64,000 nt of DNA from Nocardia aurea (GTDB lineage Bacteria > Actinomycetota > Actinomycetes > Mycobacteriales > Mycobacteriaceae): positions 39,693-103,692 of the forward strand of contig NZ_QCYJ01000091.1 in NCBI RefSeq assembly GCF_003123685.1, read 5' to 3'. A program made the position numbers and the translations under genes. Under the pieces are notes generated by a model that had not been told where the DNA came from, did no database searches, and saw only the letters and a list, made by a program, of their open reading frames with translations. Below, one piece after another: positions 50,539-59,990 of the stretch. How positions within the stretch are numbered: the stretch's first letter is position 1; the number at the start of each line of letters is the position of its first letter.

Positions 50539-51849
50539 TCATCGCTTCGGCGCGGGTGGGGCGGGCGGCAGTGATGGACCGCCGAAGGTCAGCGGAAGTG
50601 ATTCCGGACCGGTCGGCGACGGCGCCGTCCGCTTGTCGGCGGGCTCTCCCGGCGGCGGAGCGCCGGGAATCTCCTCCCCCGGCGGACGCGGCGCGTTGCG
50701 CGCGCCACGGATCAGCACCGAGGGGTCGTTGTTCGGGCAGTACGTGTACAGGTACGGCTCCGGGAAATCCGGCCGCGACGGGGCCTGCCGGGGCAGGTCG
50801 TAATCGCAGACGTAGCGCGGGTAGAGGTTCACCAGACCCCAGATCCCGCCGTCGTGGAACGCCACCATGATTCCGTCCAACGTGGAACCGGCGCGCTCGG
50901 TGGGGAAGAAGAACTCCTGGAAGGCGGGAACGCGTTTACCGGTGACATCGGCGACCACCGCCAGATTCGCCAGCAGGTCGGCGCCGGTCCCGGAGTTCTG
51001 CGCCAGCACCGCGTCGAACGCGCGCAGGGTGCCGGGGGCCGCCCCGAGCAGTTCGACGTATCCGCCGGTCTTCGCCTCGACTCCGCTCATGACGCTCTCG
51101 GCGTTCTGAGCGAAGGTGCGCAGGCCGGGCCCGAAGTCATCGATGGTGGCCAGCAGCGTTTTGCTGTCCTTCAGCAGGCTCACCGTCTGCGGGAGCACCG
51201 AATCCAGGGTCGAGATGAGGAAGACGCCGCCGTCGACGATATCGGCGAGTTTGCCCGGTCCCTCCGGGCTCACGCCCAGTTCCTCGACGATGGCTTCCAG
51301 ATCGGCCGGATTCACCTGCGCCAGAGCGGTATCCAGCGACGAGAGCGTCTTCCACATCGGTGTCGGCGTCGAGGTCTGTCCCACCGCGATCTCGGCGCCG
51401 TCGCTCAGGTACGGGGCGTTGTCGTGGGTCGGGCGGAAGTCGAGATACTGCTCGCCCGCCATCGACAGGCCCGCGACCCGGACCTCGCTGTCGGCGGGCA
51501 CGCGAGTGTCGGCGTCCACCTCCGCGACCGCGACGATCCCGGTATCGCTCAATTCCACCGATTCGACCTTGCCGATCGGGACACCGCGCAGGCTGACTTC
51601 GCGCCCGGACAGCAGACCGCCGGAATCGGCCAGATGGACGCGGACCTTCATCGTCGTCGCCGTCGGATCGGCGCCGAGCGCCCCGAAGACGAGGTAGCCG
51701 CTGCCGACCACGATCAGCAGAACCAGCGCGACGGCCGACAGCGCGTTGCGCCGTTGCCTGGCCACGCGAACGGTCGTCACCGTGGCGCGGGCGAGCAGTT
51801 CGACAGCGTTCACGCCGGACCCGCCCGAGCGAGTGGAGGTACTCATCAT
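50539..51849 (-). CDS. mceF: MCE-family protein, sixth position (MceF)
   Basis: A 436-residue protein with an N-terminal transmembrane helix (about 37-58), the MCE domain (66-145; VHLADSGGLLSGREVSLRGVPIGKV) and a long helical domain, then a Pro-rich, probably disordered C-terminus (390-436). By order it is MceF. Six different Mce proteins form a heterohexameric tube carrying hydrophobic molecules across the periplasm-like space. Starts overlap the mceE stop; two adjacent ATG codons are present. Confidence 0.9.
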   Translation of the reverse strand: MMSTSTRSGGSGVNAVELLARATVTTVRVARQRRNALSAVALVLLIVVGSGYLVFGALGADPTATTMKVRVHLADSGGLLSGREVSLRGVPIGKVESVELSDTGIVAVAEVDADTRVPADSEVRVAGLSMAGEQYLDFRPTHDNAPYLSDGAEIAVGQTSTPTPMWKTLSSLDTALAQVNPADLEAIVEELGVSPEGPGKLADIVDGGVFLISTLDSVLPQTVSLLKDSKTLLATIDDFGPGLRTFAQNAESVMSGVEAKTGGYVELLGAAPGTLRAFDAVLAQNSGTGADLLANLAVVADVTGKRVPAFQEFFFPTERAGSTLDGIMVAFHDGGIWGLVNLYPRYVCDYDLPRQAPSRPDFPEPYLYTYCPNNDPSVLIRGARNAPRPPGEEIPGAPPPGEPADKRTAPSPTGPESLPLTFGGPSLPPAPPAPKR

Positions 51850-52946
51850 CGGCCCCCGGTGATCTGTGCCTGCAACTTGAGCAGGGTGTAGGTCAAGGTG
51901 CCGACGAACGCCTGCCAGTCCGAGCCGTCGGGAATCCGGCTGAGCGGATCGCCGCTGTGGTTCACATCCGGGAGCGCGCCGATCGCCAGATCCTGTCCGT
52001 CGGCGTCCACACTGGCGGCGGTGCCGTTGGTGATCGCGATGACCGGACCCAGCATCGCGTTCATGGCGGCCACGCTCGCGTGGGGATCGGTCGCGGCGGC
52101 GTTGAGTTCGGCCGCGATCCGGTTGATATCGGCGACCATGCCCTCGCTGCCGTTCAAGCCGGGGAACCGCATCAGCTGACCGCTGATCTCGTCCACCCGC
52201 CGCACCAGGGCCAGCGCCTGATCCGCGTTGTCCTTGACCACCGCCAAGGCCGGACCGGTCGCGAAGACCAGATCGTCGATGGTGCCCGCCTGTTCGTGCA
52301 ATCGGGCCGTGAGCCGGTCGATCTCGGCCAAGGTCGTGCGGATGTCCTCCGAACGGGCGGCCAGCGCCTGCACCACCCGGGTGGATTGTTCGATCAGGGC
52401 TGCGACGTGATCGCCTCGATCCCCGACCGCGCGCCCCAGGCCGTTGACGATATTGGTCAGGTTGCGAATGGCTCCGCCGTTGACCAGCAGTGACGCAGTC
52501 GTGAGCAGCTCCTCGATGGTCGCGGCCGCGGCGGTCGCGTCGCGCGCGATACTGTCGCCGTCGCGCAGGATCGGGGTCGCGTCGGTGGCGTCGGTGGGTG
52601 CGGTGAGCGAGACGAACACATCACCCAGCGGGGTCGCGGTCCGCAGTTCGGCGCGGGTGCCCAGCGGCAACCGGACCCCCTTCTCGATACTCATCGTGAC
52701 GATCGCGTTGTAGTCGCGCACCGCCATCGCCGAGACCTCGCCGACCTCGGCTCCCGACAGCCGAACCTTCGCCTTGGCGGGCAGATTCAGCGCGTTGGCG
52801 AAGTCGGCGTGAATCGTGTAGCTGTTGCTGCCGCCGCCCGGCGCCGGCAGCGGCAGATCACCCAGACCCACCGAACAGGCCGTGCTCGTGGCCAGCGCCA
52901 GCGCCGCCAGGGCGATCACGCGAGCGCGTCTGTCGCGTGTGCTCAT
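51846..52946 (-). CDS. mceE: MCE-family lipoprotein, fifth position (MceE)
   Basis: A 366-residue protein whose signal peptide ends in STAC (Cys at 24), a weak lipobox, followed by the MceE-typical GLGDLPLPAPGG and the MCE domain (about 44-125). Long helices follow. It corresponds to LprK-type MceE lipoproteins. Overlaps neighbours on both sides by four bases, so it is translationally coupled. Confidence 0.88.
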   Translation of the reverse strand: MSTRDRRARVIALAALALATSTACSVGLGDLPLPAPGGGSNSYTIHADFANALNLPAKAKVRLSGAEVGEVSAMAVRDYNAIVTMSIEKGVRLPLGTRAELRTATPLGDVFVSLTAPTDATDATPILRDGDSIARDATAAAATIEELLTTASLLVNGGAIRNLTNIVNGLGRAVGDRGDHVAALIEQSTRVVQALAARSEDIRTTLAEIDRLTARLHEQAGTIDDLVFATGPALAVVKDNADQALALVRRVDEISGQLMRFPGLNGSEGMVADINRIAAELNAAATDPHASVAAMNAMLGPVIAITNGTAASVDADGQDLAIGALPDVNHSGDPLSRIPDGSDWQAFVGTLTYTLLKLQAQITGGR

Positions 52947-54049
52947 TGCCCCATCCTCGACATCGCGGTCAGCATGTCGGTGAGACCGAAGTCCGGCCCG
53001 AAATCCTGGAGAGTTCCCGTGGCACAGCCGAGTTGGCGCAATCCCAGGATGTTGCAGACCTCTTTGATGAGCTGGCCGTCGAAGAAGACCTTGTCCAGCA
53101 TCGCGTGCACCCGCACCCCTCGATGCTCGAAGTCGATCGCGTTGTAGGCGTTGTTCAGCAGCAGTGGCGTCACGTCGATGAATTCGGCCAGCTGGGTCCG
53201 GTAGTCGGCCAGCGCCTTGGTCACCGTGCTCGCGTTGGACAGCGTCGCGCGCAGTTCGTCGGCGTTGTCGGTAAGCAGGGCCGTCGTCTGCGCCATGATG
53301 TCGTTGATCTGCGCGCCGGTCGAACCCGAACCGATATCGAGCTGGGCCAGCACATCACCCAATTGGCCGGTGGCGGTACCGAATTCCCGGATCACCGCGT
53401 CGTTGTCGGAGGCCGCGCGGACCAGCACCGACAGCTGTTCGACGATGCGGGTGATCGATTCGCGCACCTGTGCGCCACCGTCGTCGCCCATCCGCAACGC
53501 CGTGGCCAGTTCGTCCATCGTCTCGCGCATCTGCGGGCCGCTGCCGCTGGCGATGGTCGCCGATACCGCGAGCAACTGCGCGATCGGGCCGTCGGAGGGA
53601 TTCTCGGCGGACAGCTCACCGGCCATCCGCTCCCCCGCGCCGAGCAGGCGATCGAATTCGACCGGTGTCTTCGTCCGGTCGACCCCGATTCGGGCCCCGT
53701 CGGCCAGCGCGGGACCGCCCTGGTAGGCCGGAGTGAATTCGACGTGCCGGTCGGTCAGCACCGAGGTGGACACCGTGACCGCCCGGGCGCCCGCGGGAAT
53801 GGCGATGTCGTCGTCGATCTCCATCGTGACCTCGACGACGGGACCGTGCGGCTCGATCGCGGTGACCTTGCCCACCGGCATGCCGAGGACGGCCACCGAA
53901 TTGCCGACATAGAGTCCCGCGGCGTTGTCGAAGTCGGCGACAACGGTTTTCGTGGAATCGCCGAGTCCGGCGACACTGCCGGAGCAACCGGCGATCGCGC
54001 CGATCGCCGCGACGACCGCGACCCGACTCAGCACACTTCTGACGTTCAT
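52943..54049 (-). CDS. mceD: MCE-family protein, fourth position (MceD)
   Basis: A 368-residue protein with a signal peptide ending in AIAGC (Cys22), a proper lipobox, then MCE domain (about 34-115; FDNAAGLYVGNSVAVLGMPVGKV). Two neighbouring Mce proteins (this one and MceE) therefore look like lipoproteins, although in the tuberculosis mce1 operon mainly MceE carries a lipobox. The ATG at 54049 overlaps the mceC stop. Confidence 0.88.
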   Translation of the reverse strand: MNVRSVLSRVAVVAAIGAIAGCSGSVAGLGDSTKTVVADFDNAAGLYVGNSVAVLGMPVGKVTAIEPHGPVVEVTMEIDDDIAIPAGARAVTVSTSVLTDRHVEFTPAYQGGPALADGARIGVDRTKTPVEFDRLLGAGERMAGELSAENPSDGPIAQLLAVSATIASGSGPQMRETMDELATALRMGDDGGAQVRESITRIVEQLSVLVRAASDNDAVIREFGTATGQLGDVLAQLDIGSGSTGAQINDIMAQTTALLTDNADELRATLSNASTVTKALADYRTQLAEFIDVTPLLLNNAYNAIDFEHRGVRVHAMLDKVFFDGQLIKEVCNILGLRQLGCATGTLQDFGPDFGLTDMLTAMSRMGQ

Positions 54050-55101
54050 CGGCAGTCCTCGCGATAGGGCTGGAGGTTGGCCTGCGTGGCGCGGCTGCTG
54101 ATCGCGCACATCCAGCTGTCGATCATCGGCCCCGCCAACGAGGTGAAGTCGACCTCTTTGCCGGTACCGGAGGCATTGGTGAAATTGCGGATCGGAACCG
54201 GCAGGACCTCGAGCAGGTTGCGCAGCAGTTCGTCGTTGCGCGACAGGGTGTCGAGCAGGCCGTTCAACCCGGTGAGGAGTTCGTCGACCTGGGCCCTGTC
54301 GGTGCCGACCAGGTCGCGGATCTGGCCGGTGAGCTGCCGGGTGCCCTCCATCAGCCGCAGGATCGCGTCGCGCCGGGCGACGACCTCGGTGAGCAGGTCG
54401 CGCCCCTGGGTCATGATCTGCCCGAGATCGGACTGCTGTTCGGAGACCACCGTGGTCAGACGTTCCGTGCCCGCGAGCAGCGCGGTCAGTTCGCCGCGCC
54501 GGTCGCCGACGATCGTGGCCAGCGACCGCATATTGCCGAGCAGACCGGGCAGTACCGACGGCACGCCCTCGAGCTGGGTCGCGAGGGTGTCGAGCGATCG
54601 GCCGATCTGGCCCGCGTCGATCTGGTCGAAGGTGACGGTCGCGTTGTCCAGCGCTTCCTGGAGGTCGTAGGGAACGGCGCTGTGGCTCAACGTGATCCGA
54701 CGATCCGGAACCGATCCGGTGCCACCGGGACGCAATTCGACGTAGCGCGCGCCCAGCAGGGTGGTGAGTTTGATCGACGCCCTGGTCTCCGCGCCGAGCG
54801 CGACCGAATTCTCGACCGTCAGCCGCACGACGACGTGGTCGCCCGCCAGCCGCTGGGATGTGACGGTGCCGACCGGAACGCCCGCGACCGTGACGGAGTC
54901 ACCGGGGCTGAGCCCGGCGGCCTGGGCGAATTCCACCTCGTATTCCTCGGTGCCCACACCGAGTCGGGTGAATCCCACCGCGCCGAAGAGCATCGCGGCC
55001 AGCAACACCAGCGCCACCGAGCCCAGCACCACCTTGCGATGTTCTTCCAGTGGTCGACGCAGCACCACGGCGGATCGACGCGCGAGATCTTTCGGACTCA
55101 T
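54046..55101 (-). CDS. mceC: MCE-family protein, third position (MceC)
   Basis: A 351-residue protein: basic N-terminus, one transmembrane helix (about 24-46), MCE domain (50-132; AQAAGLSPGDSVTVAGVPVGTV) and helical remainder. The ATG at 55101 shares a base with the mceB stop, which fixes the start against a longer upstream frame. Ends in CR with two Cys (SWMCAI and EDCR) common at Mce C-termini. Confidence 0.9.
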   Translation of the reverse strand: MSPKDLARRSAVVLRRPLEEHRKVVLGSVALVLLAAMLFGAVGFTRLGVGTEEYEVEFAQAAGLSPGDSVTVAGVPVGTVTSQRLAGDHVVVRLTVENSVALGAETRASIKLTTLLGARYVELRPGGTGSVPDRRITLSHSAVPYDLQEALDNATVTFDQIDAGQIGRSLDTLATQLEGVPSVLPGLLGNMRSLATIVGDRRGELTALLAGTERLTTVVSEQQSDLGQIMTQGRDLLTEVVARRDAILRLMEGTRQLTGQIRDLVGTDRAQVDELLTGLNGLLDTLSRNDELLRNLLEVLPVPIRNFTNASGTGKEVDFTSLAGPMIDSWMCAISSRATQANLQPYREDCR

Positions 55102-56144
55102 CAATTCACCTGACAGGTCGGAGAATATTGCGGTTTGCCGGTGGCCGATGCCATGCCGACGATGGTGGGAACGAGTTCGGACAGCGAAGGCAGGAACGTG
55201 GCGTTGATATCGCACAGGTAGGTGTCGAGGAACGCGCCCTGCTGGCTGACCCGTGCCAGCCCCTTCATCAGGGCGGGCAGATTGAACCCGAGGTAGGCGA
55301 ACTCGCTCTTGTTCTCCATGAAATGGCGGGTGAAACCCGGTTCACGGTAGAGCAATTCGTCGAGATCGGGTTGAATGCCGCCGACTACCTCGGCCATGCG
55401 GGTGGTCATACCGCTCACATCGGTGAGCGTTCCCATCAGTTCCTCGCGATGTTTCGACAACCCCTCGACGATCGAGCGGGAGCTGGTGATGAGCGAACTC
55501 ACCTCGTCGCTGTGCACCGCGAGATCCCCGACCACATGGTTGAGATTGGTGATCACCGAACCGAGTACCTGATCCGGTCCCGCCAGCGATTGGGCCAGCG
55601 AGGACACCTGTTCGATGAGCAGTACCAGGGAGGTGTTGTCGCCCTGCAGCGCCCGGATCAACGCCTCGGTGACATTGTCGACCTGTTTGGGATCGAGCCC
55701 ACCGAACAGCGGCTCGAAACCGTTGAGCAGCGCGGAGATATCGAACGACGGTTCGGTGTGGTCCAACCCGATCTGGTCGCCGGGGCGCAACTGCTGCGGC
55801 GCGTGGTAGTCGGCCAGCGACAATCCGAGATACCGCTGACCGATGACGTTCTGGTACGTCACCGACGCCTTGGTATTGCCGTAGAGCTTCTGATCGACCT
55901 CGACGCGGAAACTCACCTTCGCCTTGTCGCCGTCCAACTCGATCTTGTCGACGCGCCCGACCCGCACGCCGGCCATCCGCACGTCGTCACCGGCCCGCAA
56001 ACCGGTCACATCGGTGAAAACCGCCGAATAGGAATGGGTTTCGCTGTTGATGCCGCGGTCGAGGGTGACGTAGGTGATCCAGATCAGCAGGAAGGAGACA
56101 ACGACGAACAGGCTGACCCCGATCAGCGGTTTGCGCAGGTTCAT
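55101..56144 (-). CDS. mceB: MCE-family protein, second position (MceB)
   Basis: A 347-residue protein with an N-terminal transmembrane helix (about 8-30), MCE domain (36-118; FTDVTGLRAGDDVRMAGVRVGRV) and a helical C-terminal half ending in SPTCQVN. Typical MceB length. Start overlaps the mceA stop by four bases. Confidence 0.92.
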   Translation of the reverse strand: MNLRKPLIGVSLFVVVSFLLIWITYVTLDRGINSETHSYSAVFTDVTGLRAGDDVRMAGVRVGRVDKIELDGDKAKVSFRVEVDQKLYGNTKASVTYQNVIGQRYLGLSLADYHAPQQLRPGDQIGLDHTEPSFDISALLNGFEPLFGGLDPKQVDNVTEALIRALQGDNTSLVLLIEQVSSLAQSLAGPDQVLGSVITNLNHVVGDLAVHSDEVSSLITSSRSIVEGLSKHREELMGTLTDVSGMTTRMAEVVGGIQPDLDELLYREPGFTRHFMENKSEFAYLGFNLPALMKGLARVSQQGAFLDTYLCDINATFLPSLSELVPTIVGMASATGKPQYSPTCQVN

Positions 56145-57406
56145 CGCGCACCCCCGGTGAACAGCGGACCGTCGGCCAGCAGCGAGCCGAGAATCGACTC
56201 GGCTCCGTTCGCCTCACCGGTGAGCGCGCGGCGCAGGAATTCCTGGAGGTCGGCGGGCAGATCGGGCGGCGCCGTGAAGTTCCTCGGGTCCATGGTCGCC
56301 GGCAACTCCTGTTGTGGAATGACGTCGGGCGCGGTCGCGCAACTCGGACCGGCCATATCGCCGTACCGCGGACAATCCGCACGGGTGTAGAGGGTGTGCG
56401 GGGTGAAGCGGAACTGGAACTTGCCACGGCCGCGCGGGCTGTCGGAGTTCCAGAACTCCTGGTACCACTTGTCCGACATCTTCCTGATCGTCGTCACGAT
56501 CGGCGTGAAGGACGGCGAACCCTTGGCGAACACGTCGAGGACCGGCCCCATCTGCTCTGTCACAGTGACGATCTGGTCGGTTCTCCGGTCCAGGGTTCCG
56601 TTGACCGACGCCAGGGTGTTGTTCCCCGCGGAGATCAGCGAGACGAGCTGTTCGTCCTGTTCGGCGAGTACTCGCATCGGTGTCACCGCGTGGTGCAGCG
56701 CGTCGAGCAGATCGGGCGCGGAGGCGTTCAGGCCGCGCACCGCGTCGGCCATGAGGGTCAGCGTCGGAGTACTGCCGTCGGGTGTGAGCAGTGCGTCGAA
56801 TTCCTTGGTGATGCGGTCCAGTTGAGTGCCCGCGGCCACGATATCGGCGCCGCGCCGGTCGGTGGCCTCGGCGACCGCGGCGAGTACGCCGACGGTATTG
56901 CTCGTGCCGAGACGCGCGGTACTGGCGATGATCTCGCGCAGTTTGGTCAGCGCGGTCTGGAGTTGGATCGTGGAAAGGCTCTTGTCCTGGGCGATTTCGG
57001 CGCTCGCGGTGAGCGCGGGGGCGGGACCGTTGTCCACCAGTTGGATCGAGGACACCGCGAACACGTTGCTCGGCACGACCCGCGCGGTGACCGAACGCGG
57101 AATTCTGCCCAGCGACGCCGGATCCATCTGCAACAGAACCCGATTGCGGCCGCCGTTGGTCGCCGGTTCGACCGATGCGACGGTGCCGACCAGTAGGCCG
57201 CGGAACTTGACATCCGAACGCGGGGGCAGGCCGTCACCGAGTTGATCGAGCATCGCGGTGACCTCGACCTTGTCGTCGAAGGCGCCCGTCGATTTGATCA
57301 GCAGCAACGACACCACCAGCACGGCGGCGACCAGGAGCACCACGCCGCGCAGCAACAAAGCCAGCGGCGAAGGTCCGCGCCCGTCTTTTTCGAACAGTAC
57401 CGACAT
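56141..57406 (-). CDS. mceA: MCE-family protein, first position (MceA)
   Basis: A 421-residue protein, transmembrane helix at about 17-39, MCE domain (47-130; LPPRSDVKFRGLLVGTV), long helical part, and a Pro-rich C-terminal domain with RADCPRYGDMAGPSC. Six bases separate it from yrbEB. MceA proteins bind the lipid substrate at the outer end of the channel. Confidence 0.92.
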   Translation of the reverse strand: MSVLFEKDGRGPSPLALLLRGVVLLVAAVLVVSLLLIKSTGAFDDKVEVTAMLDQLGDGLPPRSDVKFRGLLVGTVASVEPATNGGRNRVLLQMDPASLGRIPRSVTARVVPSNVFAVSSIQLVDNGPAPALTASAEIAQDKSLSTIQLQTALTKLREIIASTARLGTSNTVGVLAAVAEATDRRGADIVAAGTQLDRITKEFDALLTPDGSTPTLTLMADAVRGLNASAPDLLDALHHAVTPMRVLAEQDEQLVSLISAGNNTLASVNGTLDRRTDQIVTVTEQMGPVLDVFAKGSPSFTPIVTTIRKMSDKWYQEFWNSDSPRGRGKFQFRFTPHTLYTRADCPRYGDMAGPSCATAPDVIPQQELPATMDPRNFTAPPDLPADLQEFLRRALTGEANGAESILGSLLADGPLFTGGAR

Positions 57407-57412
57407 CGGTTC

Positions 57413-58267
57413 CTATCCCCCCAGCCGTGCGCTGGCGCCGATACCCCACAGGGCGATGGTCAGCAGTAGATTGACCACGATCATCAGCGAGATCGCGGCG
57501 CGCATGGCGCGCCCGGCGGCGATGCCGACCCCCTGGGGGCCACCGGCGGCGTAGAAGCCGTAGTAGCACTGGATCGTGGTGGTGAGAACGACGAAGACGA
57601 TCGCCTTGATCAGCGAGTACACGATGTCGGGACCGTTGAGAACCAACTGGAAATAGTGCTGGTAGGTACCGGCGGACAGTCCACCCGACACGTTCACGAC
57701 CACCTGCACCGCGATGTAGTTCACCGCCAGGCACACCAGGTACAGCGGAACCATCGCCAGCACCGAGGCGAGCAATCTGGTCGAGACCAGATACGGGATC
57801 GAGCGGATACCCATCGATTCCATCGCGTCGATCTCCTCGGCGATGCCCATCGCGCCCAGCTGCGCGGTGAAGCGGCAACCCGCCTGTGCCGCGAACGCCA
57901 GCGACGCCATGATCGGGGCCAGTTCACGGGTGGACGCCGTCGAGGCGATCAATCCGATGGTCGGTTCCATCCCGAGCAGATGCAGTGCGTTGTACCCCTC
58001 CAGCCCGACGATCGCCCCGCCCGCCGCGCCGAGCACGATGATGACACCCGCGGTGCCGCCGCCGACGACGATCGAGCCGTTGCCCCAGGTCACATCGGAC
58101 AGGATGCGCAGGAATTCCTTGCGGTACTGGCGCAGCATCACCGGAATCGAGGCCACCGCGCGTATCAGGAAGGTCAGCATGTGCCCGAGACGCATGATCG
58201 CGGTGCCCAGATTCCGGGCGGTGCGCATAAGCGCATAAGTCCCGGGCGGGTAGTAGGTCGCGGCCAT
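57413..58267 (-). CDS. yrbEB: YrbE-family ABC permease B (MlaE-like)
   Basis: A 284-residue permease with five or six transmembrane helices and the MlaE/YrbE core: ELAPIMASLAFAAQAGCRFTAQLGAM and the EEIDAMESMGIRSIPYLV coupling helix that contacts the ATPase. It is the second permease of the Mce transporter. Starts one base into the stop of yrbEA. Confidence 0.93.
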   Translation of the reverse strand: MAATYYPPGTYALMRTARNLGTAIMRLGHMLTFLIRAVASIPVMLRQYRKEFLRILSDVTWGNGSIVVGGGTAGVIIVLGAAGGAIVGLEGYNALHLLGMEPTIGLIASTASTRELAPIMASLAFAAQAGCRFTAQLGAMGIAEEIDAMESMGIRSIPYLVSTRLLASVLAMVPLYLVCLAVNYIAVQVVVNVSGGLSAGTYQHYFQLVLNGPDIVYSLIKAIVFVVLTTTIQCYYGFYAAGGPQGVGIAAGRAMRAAISLMIVVNLLLTIALWGIGASARLGG

Positions 58268-59169
58268 CAGAGGCCCTGCCTCGGGAGCAGGATCATCGCC
58301 AGTTGGGTGACGACCACGTTGATCGTCATCAACAGCAGGATCGAGGAGACCACGGTCGAGTTGACCGAATTCGCCACGCCTGCCGGGCCGCCCTTGGTGG
58401 ACAACCCCTTCTCACAGGCGACGACGGCGACGATGGCGCCGTAGATGACGGCCTTGAACAGCGTCAGCCAGAGATCGGTCACCGTCGCGAACGACGCGAA
58501 GGTCGCCACGAAACTGCCGGGCGCGCCGTTCTGGACGAACACGTTGAACAGATAACCGGCGAGGAAGCCGACGAAGCAGACGATGCCGGTCAGCGAGACA
58601 CCGACCAGGATGGCGGCGGCCAGGCGCGGCACGACCAGGCGCCGCACCACCGATACCCCCATGACCTCCAGTGCGTCGATCTCGTCGCGGATCTTGCGCG
58701 ACCCGAGGTCCGCGCACACCGCCGAGCCGACGGCGGAGGCCATCAGCAGCGCGGCGACCATCGGCGCGCCCTGGCGGATCACCGCGAGGCCACTCGCGGC
58801 GCCCGCCAGCGAGGTCGCGCCGACCTGTCCGGCCAGCAGGCCGAACTGGATGGACAGGGTGACACCGATCGGCAGCGCGACGAAGATCGTCGGCAGCACC
58901 GCGGCCGAGGCCATGAACGCCGACTGCCTGATGAATTCGGCGAAGGCGAAGCGCCCGGTGACGATGTCGACGCACAGGTACTGGACGGCGCGCACGCCGA
59001 GAACGAACTGTCCACCCACCGTTTCCAGTGCGGTGACGGGGTGACGCCGGAGGTATCCGCGCGACCATCCGGTGATTTCCCGAGTCGCCCGCCTGGGCGG
59101 TGGATCCTGGTCGACGCCACCGTCCACGCCGACGGCGCTCTCGCGCACATCGGATTCTTGGTGAGTCAT
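58267..59169 (-). CDS. yrbEA: YrbE-family ABC permease A (MlaE-like)
   Basis: A 300-residue permease with a polar N-terminus and five or six helices; coupling helix DEIDALEVMGVSVVRRLVVPR and QVGATSLAGAASGLAVIRQGAP. It is the first gene of the Mce operon. The ATG at 59169 is chosen over one 42 bases upstream because it gives the usual start length; the ribosome binding site (GAAG) is weak. The ATPase partner MceG (Mkl) is not encoded nearby, as is normal in mycolic-acid bacteria. Confidence 0.9.
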   Translation of the reverse strand: MTHQESDVRESAVGVDGGVDQDPPPRRATREITGWSRGYLRRHPVTALETVGGQFVLGVRAVQYLCVDIVTGRFAFAEFIRQSAFMASAAVLPTIFVALPIGVTLSIQFGLLAGQVGATSLAGAASGLAVIRQGAPMVAALLMASAVGSAVCADLGSRKIRDEIDALEVMGVSVVRRLVVPRLAAAILVGVSLTGIVCFVGFLAGYLFNVFVQNGAPGSFVATFASFATVTDLWLTLFKAVIYGAIVAVVACEKGLSTKGGPAGVANSVNSTVVSSILLLMTINVVVTQLAMILLPRQGL

Positions 59170-59990
59170 CTTCGATCTCGAAACTCTCAGGTCCGGCGGG
59201 CAGCATCCCACCGCCGACGAACGATCTGTAAGAACATGTGTTTCAGGCGATGGTTCGCCTTCTGAACGAAGTCGCCCGATTATTCGGGCAACTCTGCGAC
59301 GCGCACGCCTCGGGGCGAGGGAAATCCCCTTGCCGGATTTCCTCGAATCGTTGCCGAGTCCACTTCTCGACCCGACTCCTGGATTTCTCCGATAAAACTC
59401 GTCGGCGTGCGTCGTCGATAAGACATTGTGCTTGCAGTCACATCGCGAGTCAATAGCGGAACACGGAATCAGCTGACGTTTTCCCGCCGGTCCGAATTAA
59501 GTCGTAATAAAAAGGAGATAGGTGGATATAGGGCATCCAGCACACGCGACGACCGCCGGATCCGACGACGGATCGACGCCTGGGCGCTATCGATTCCGCC
59601 GCCGCTTCGCTCGGCCGGGCGCCGTCGGGAGGACTCCCGCCGTCACACCGGAACGGACCGCCTCCCCGTCGGTACGTGCCGCCCCCGGCCGGATATCGCG
59701 CGCGCGTCCAGCCTGGGATCAGCCGATCGGCGCACGGCCATCCACGGGCGGACCACACCGTCGTGACCCATAATGCCCCTCCTGACCACAAGATATGTGC
59801 TAGTGAAGTATTCGACACCCACCGGCGGACGATCCGGGCTACGATCGGCCACCGGATGCCGAGCGACTGCTCAGCATCGATGCTGTGCATATGCATAGCA
59901 TGAGGTGACTCAGTCAGTCAATAGACGACGAGGCTCGCACTGGGCTATGAATTGACCCCACCACGGGTTTTCGAATAAGGAGGACGGCGA
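59170..59990. other. Long divergent regulatory region between yrbEA and tetR
   Basis: About 820 bases with no convincing gene. It contains a GCCCGA-TTAT-TCGGGC hairpin (59274-59289), an AT-rich patch near 59495-59520, and two palindromes close to the tetR gene. An 83-codon frame from the GTG at 59522, preceded by AAAGGAGATAG, is Arg/Pro-rich and could be a small gene or chance. A 148-codon minus-strand frame (59450-59896) looks non-coding. Promoters of both flanking genes should be here. Confidence 0.5.
59880..59916. promoter_or_regulatory. Two palindromes upstream of tetR
   Basis: ATGCT-G-TGCATATGCA-T-AGCAT (59880-59901, one imperfect pair) and TGACT-C-AGTCA (59906-59916), 75-110 bases before the tetR start. 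Likely binding sites for the adjacent TetR protein. Confidence 0.5.

Noticed and set aside
59450..59896. 148-codon minus-strand frame in the mce upstream region
   Set aside because: No ribosome binding site at the ATG, skewed Arg/Gly/Trp composition and no recognisable motif.
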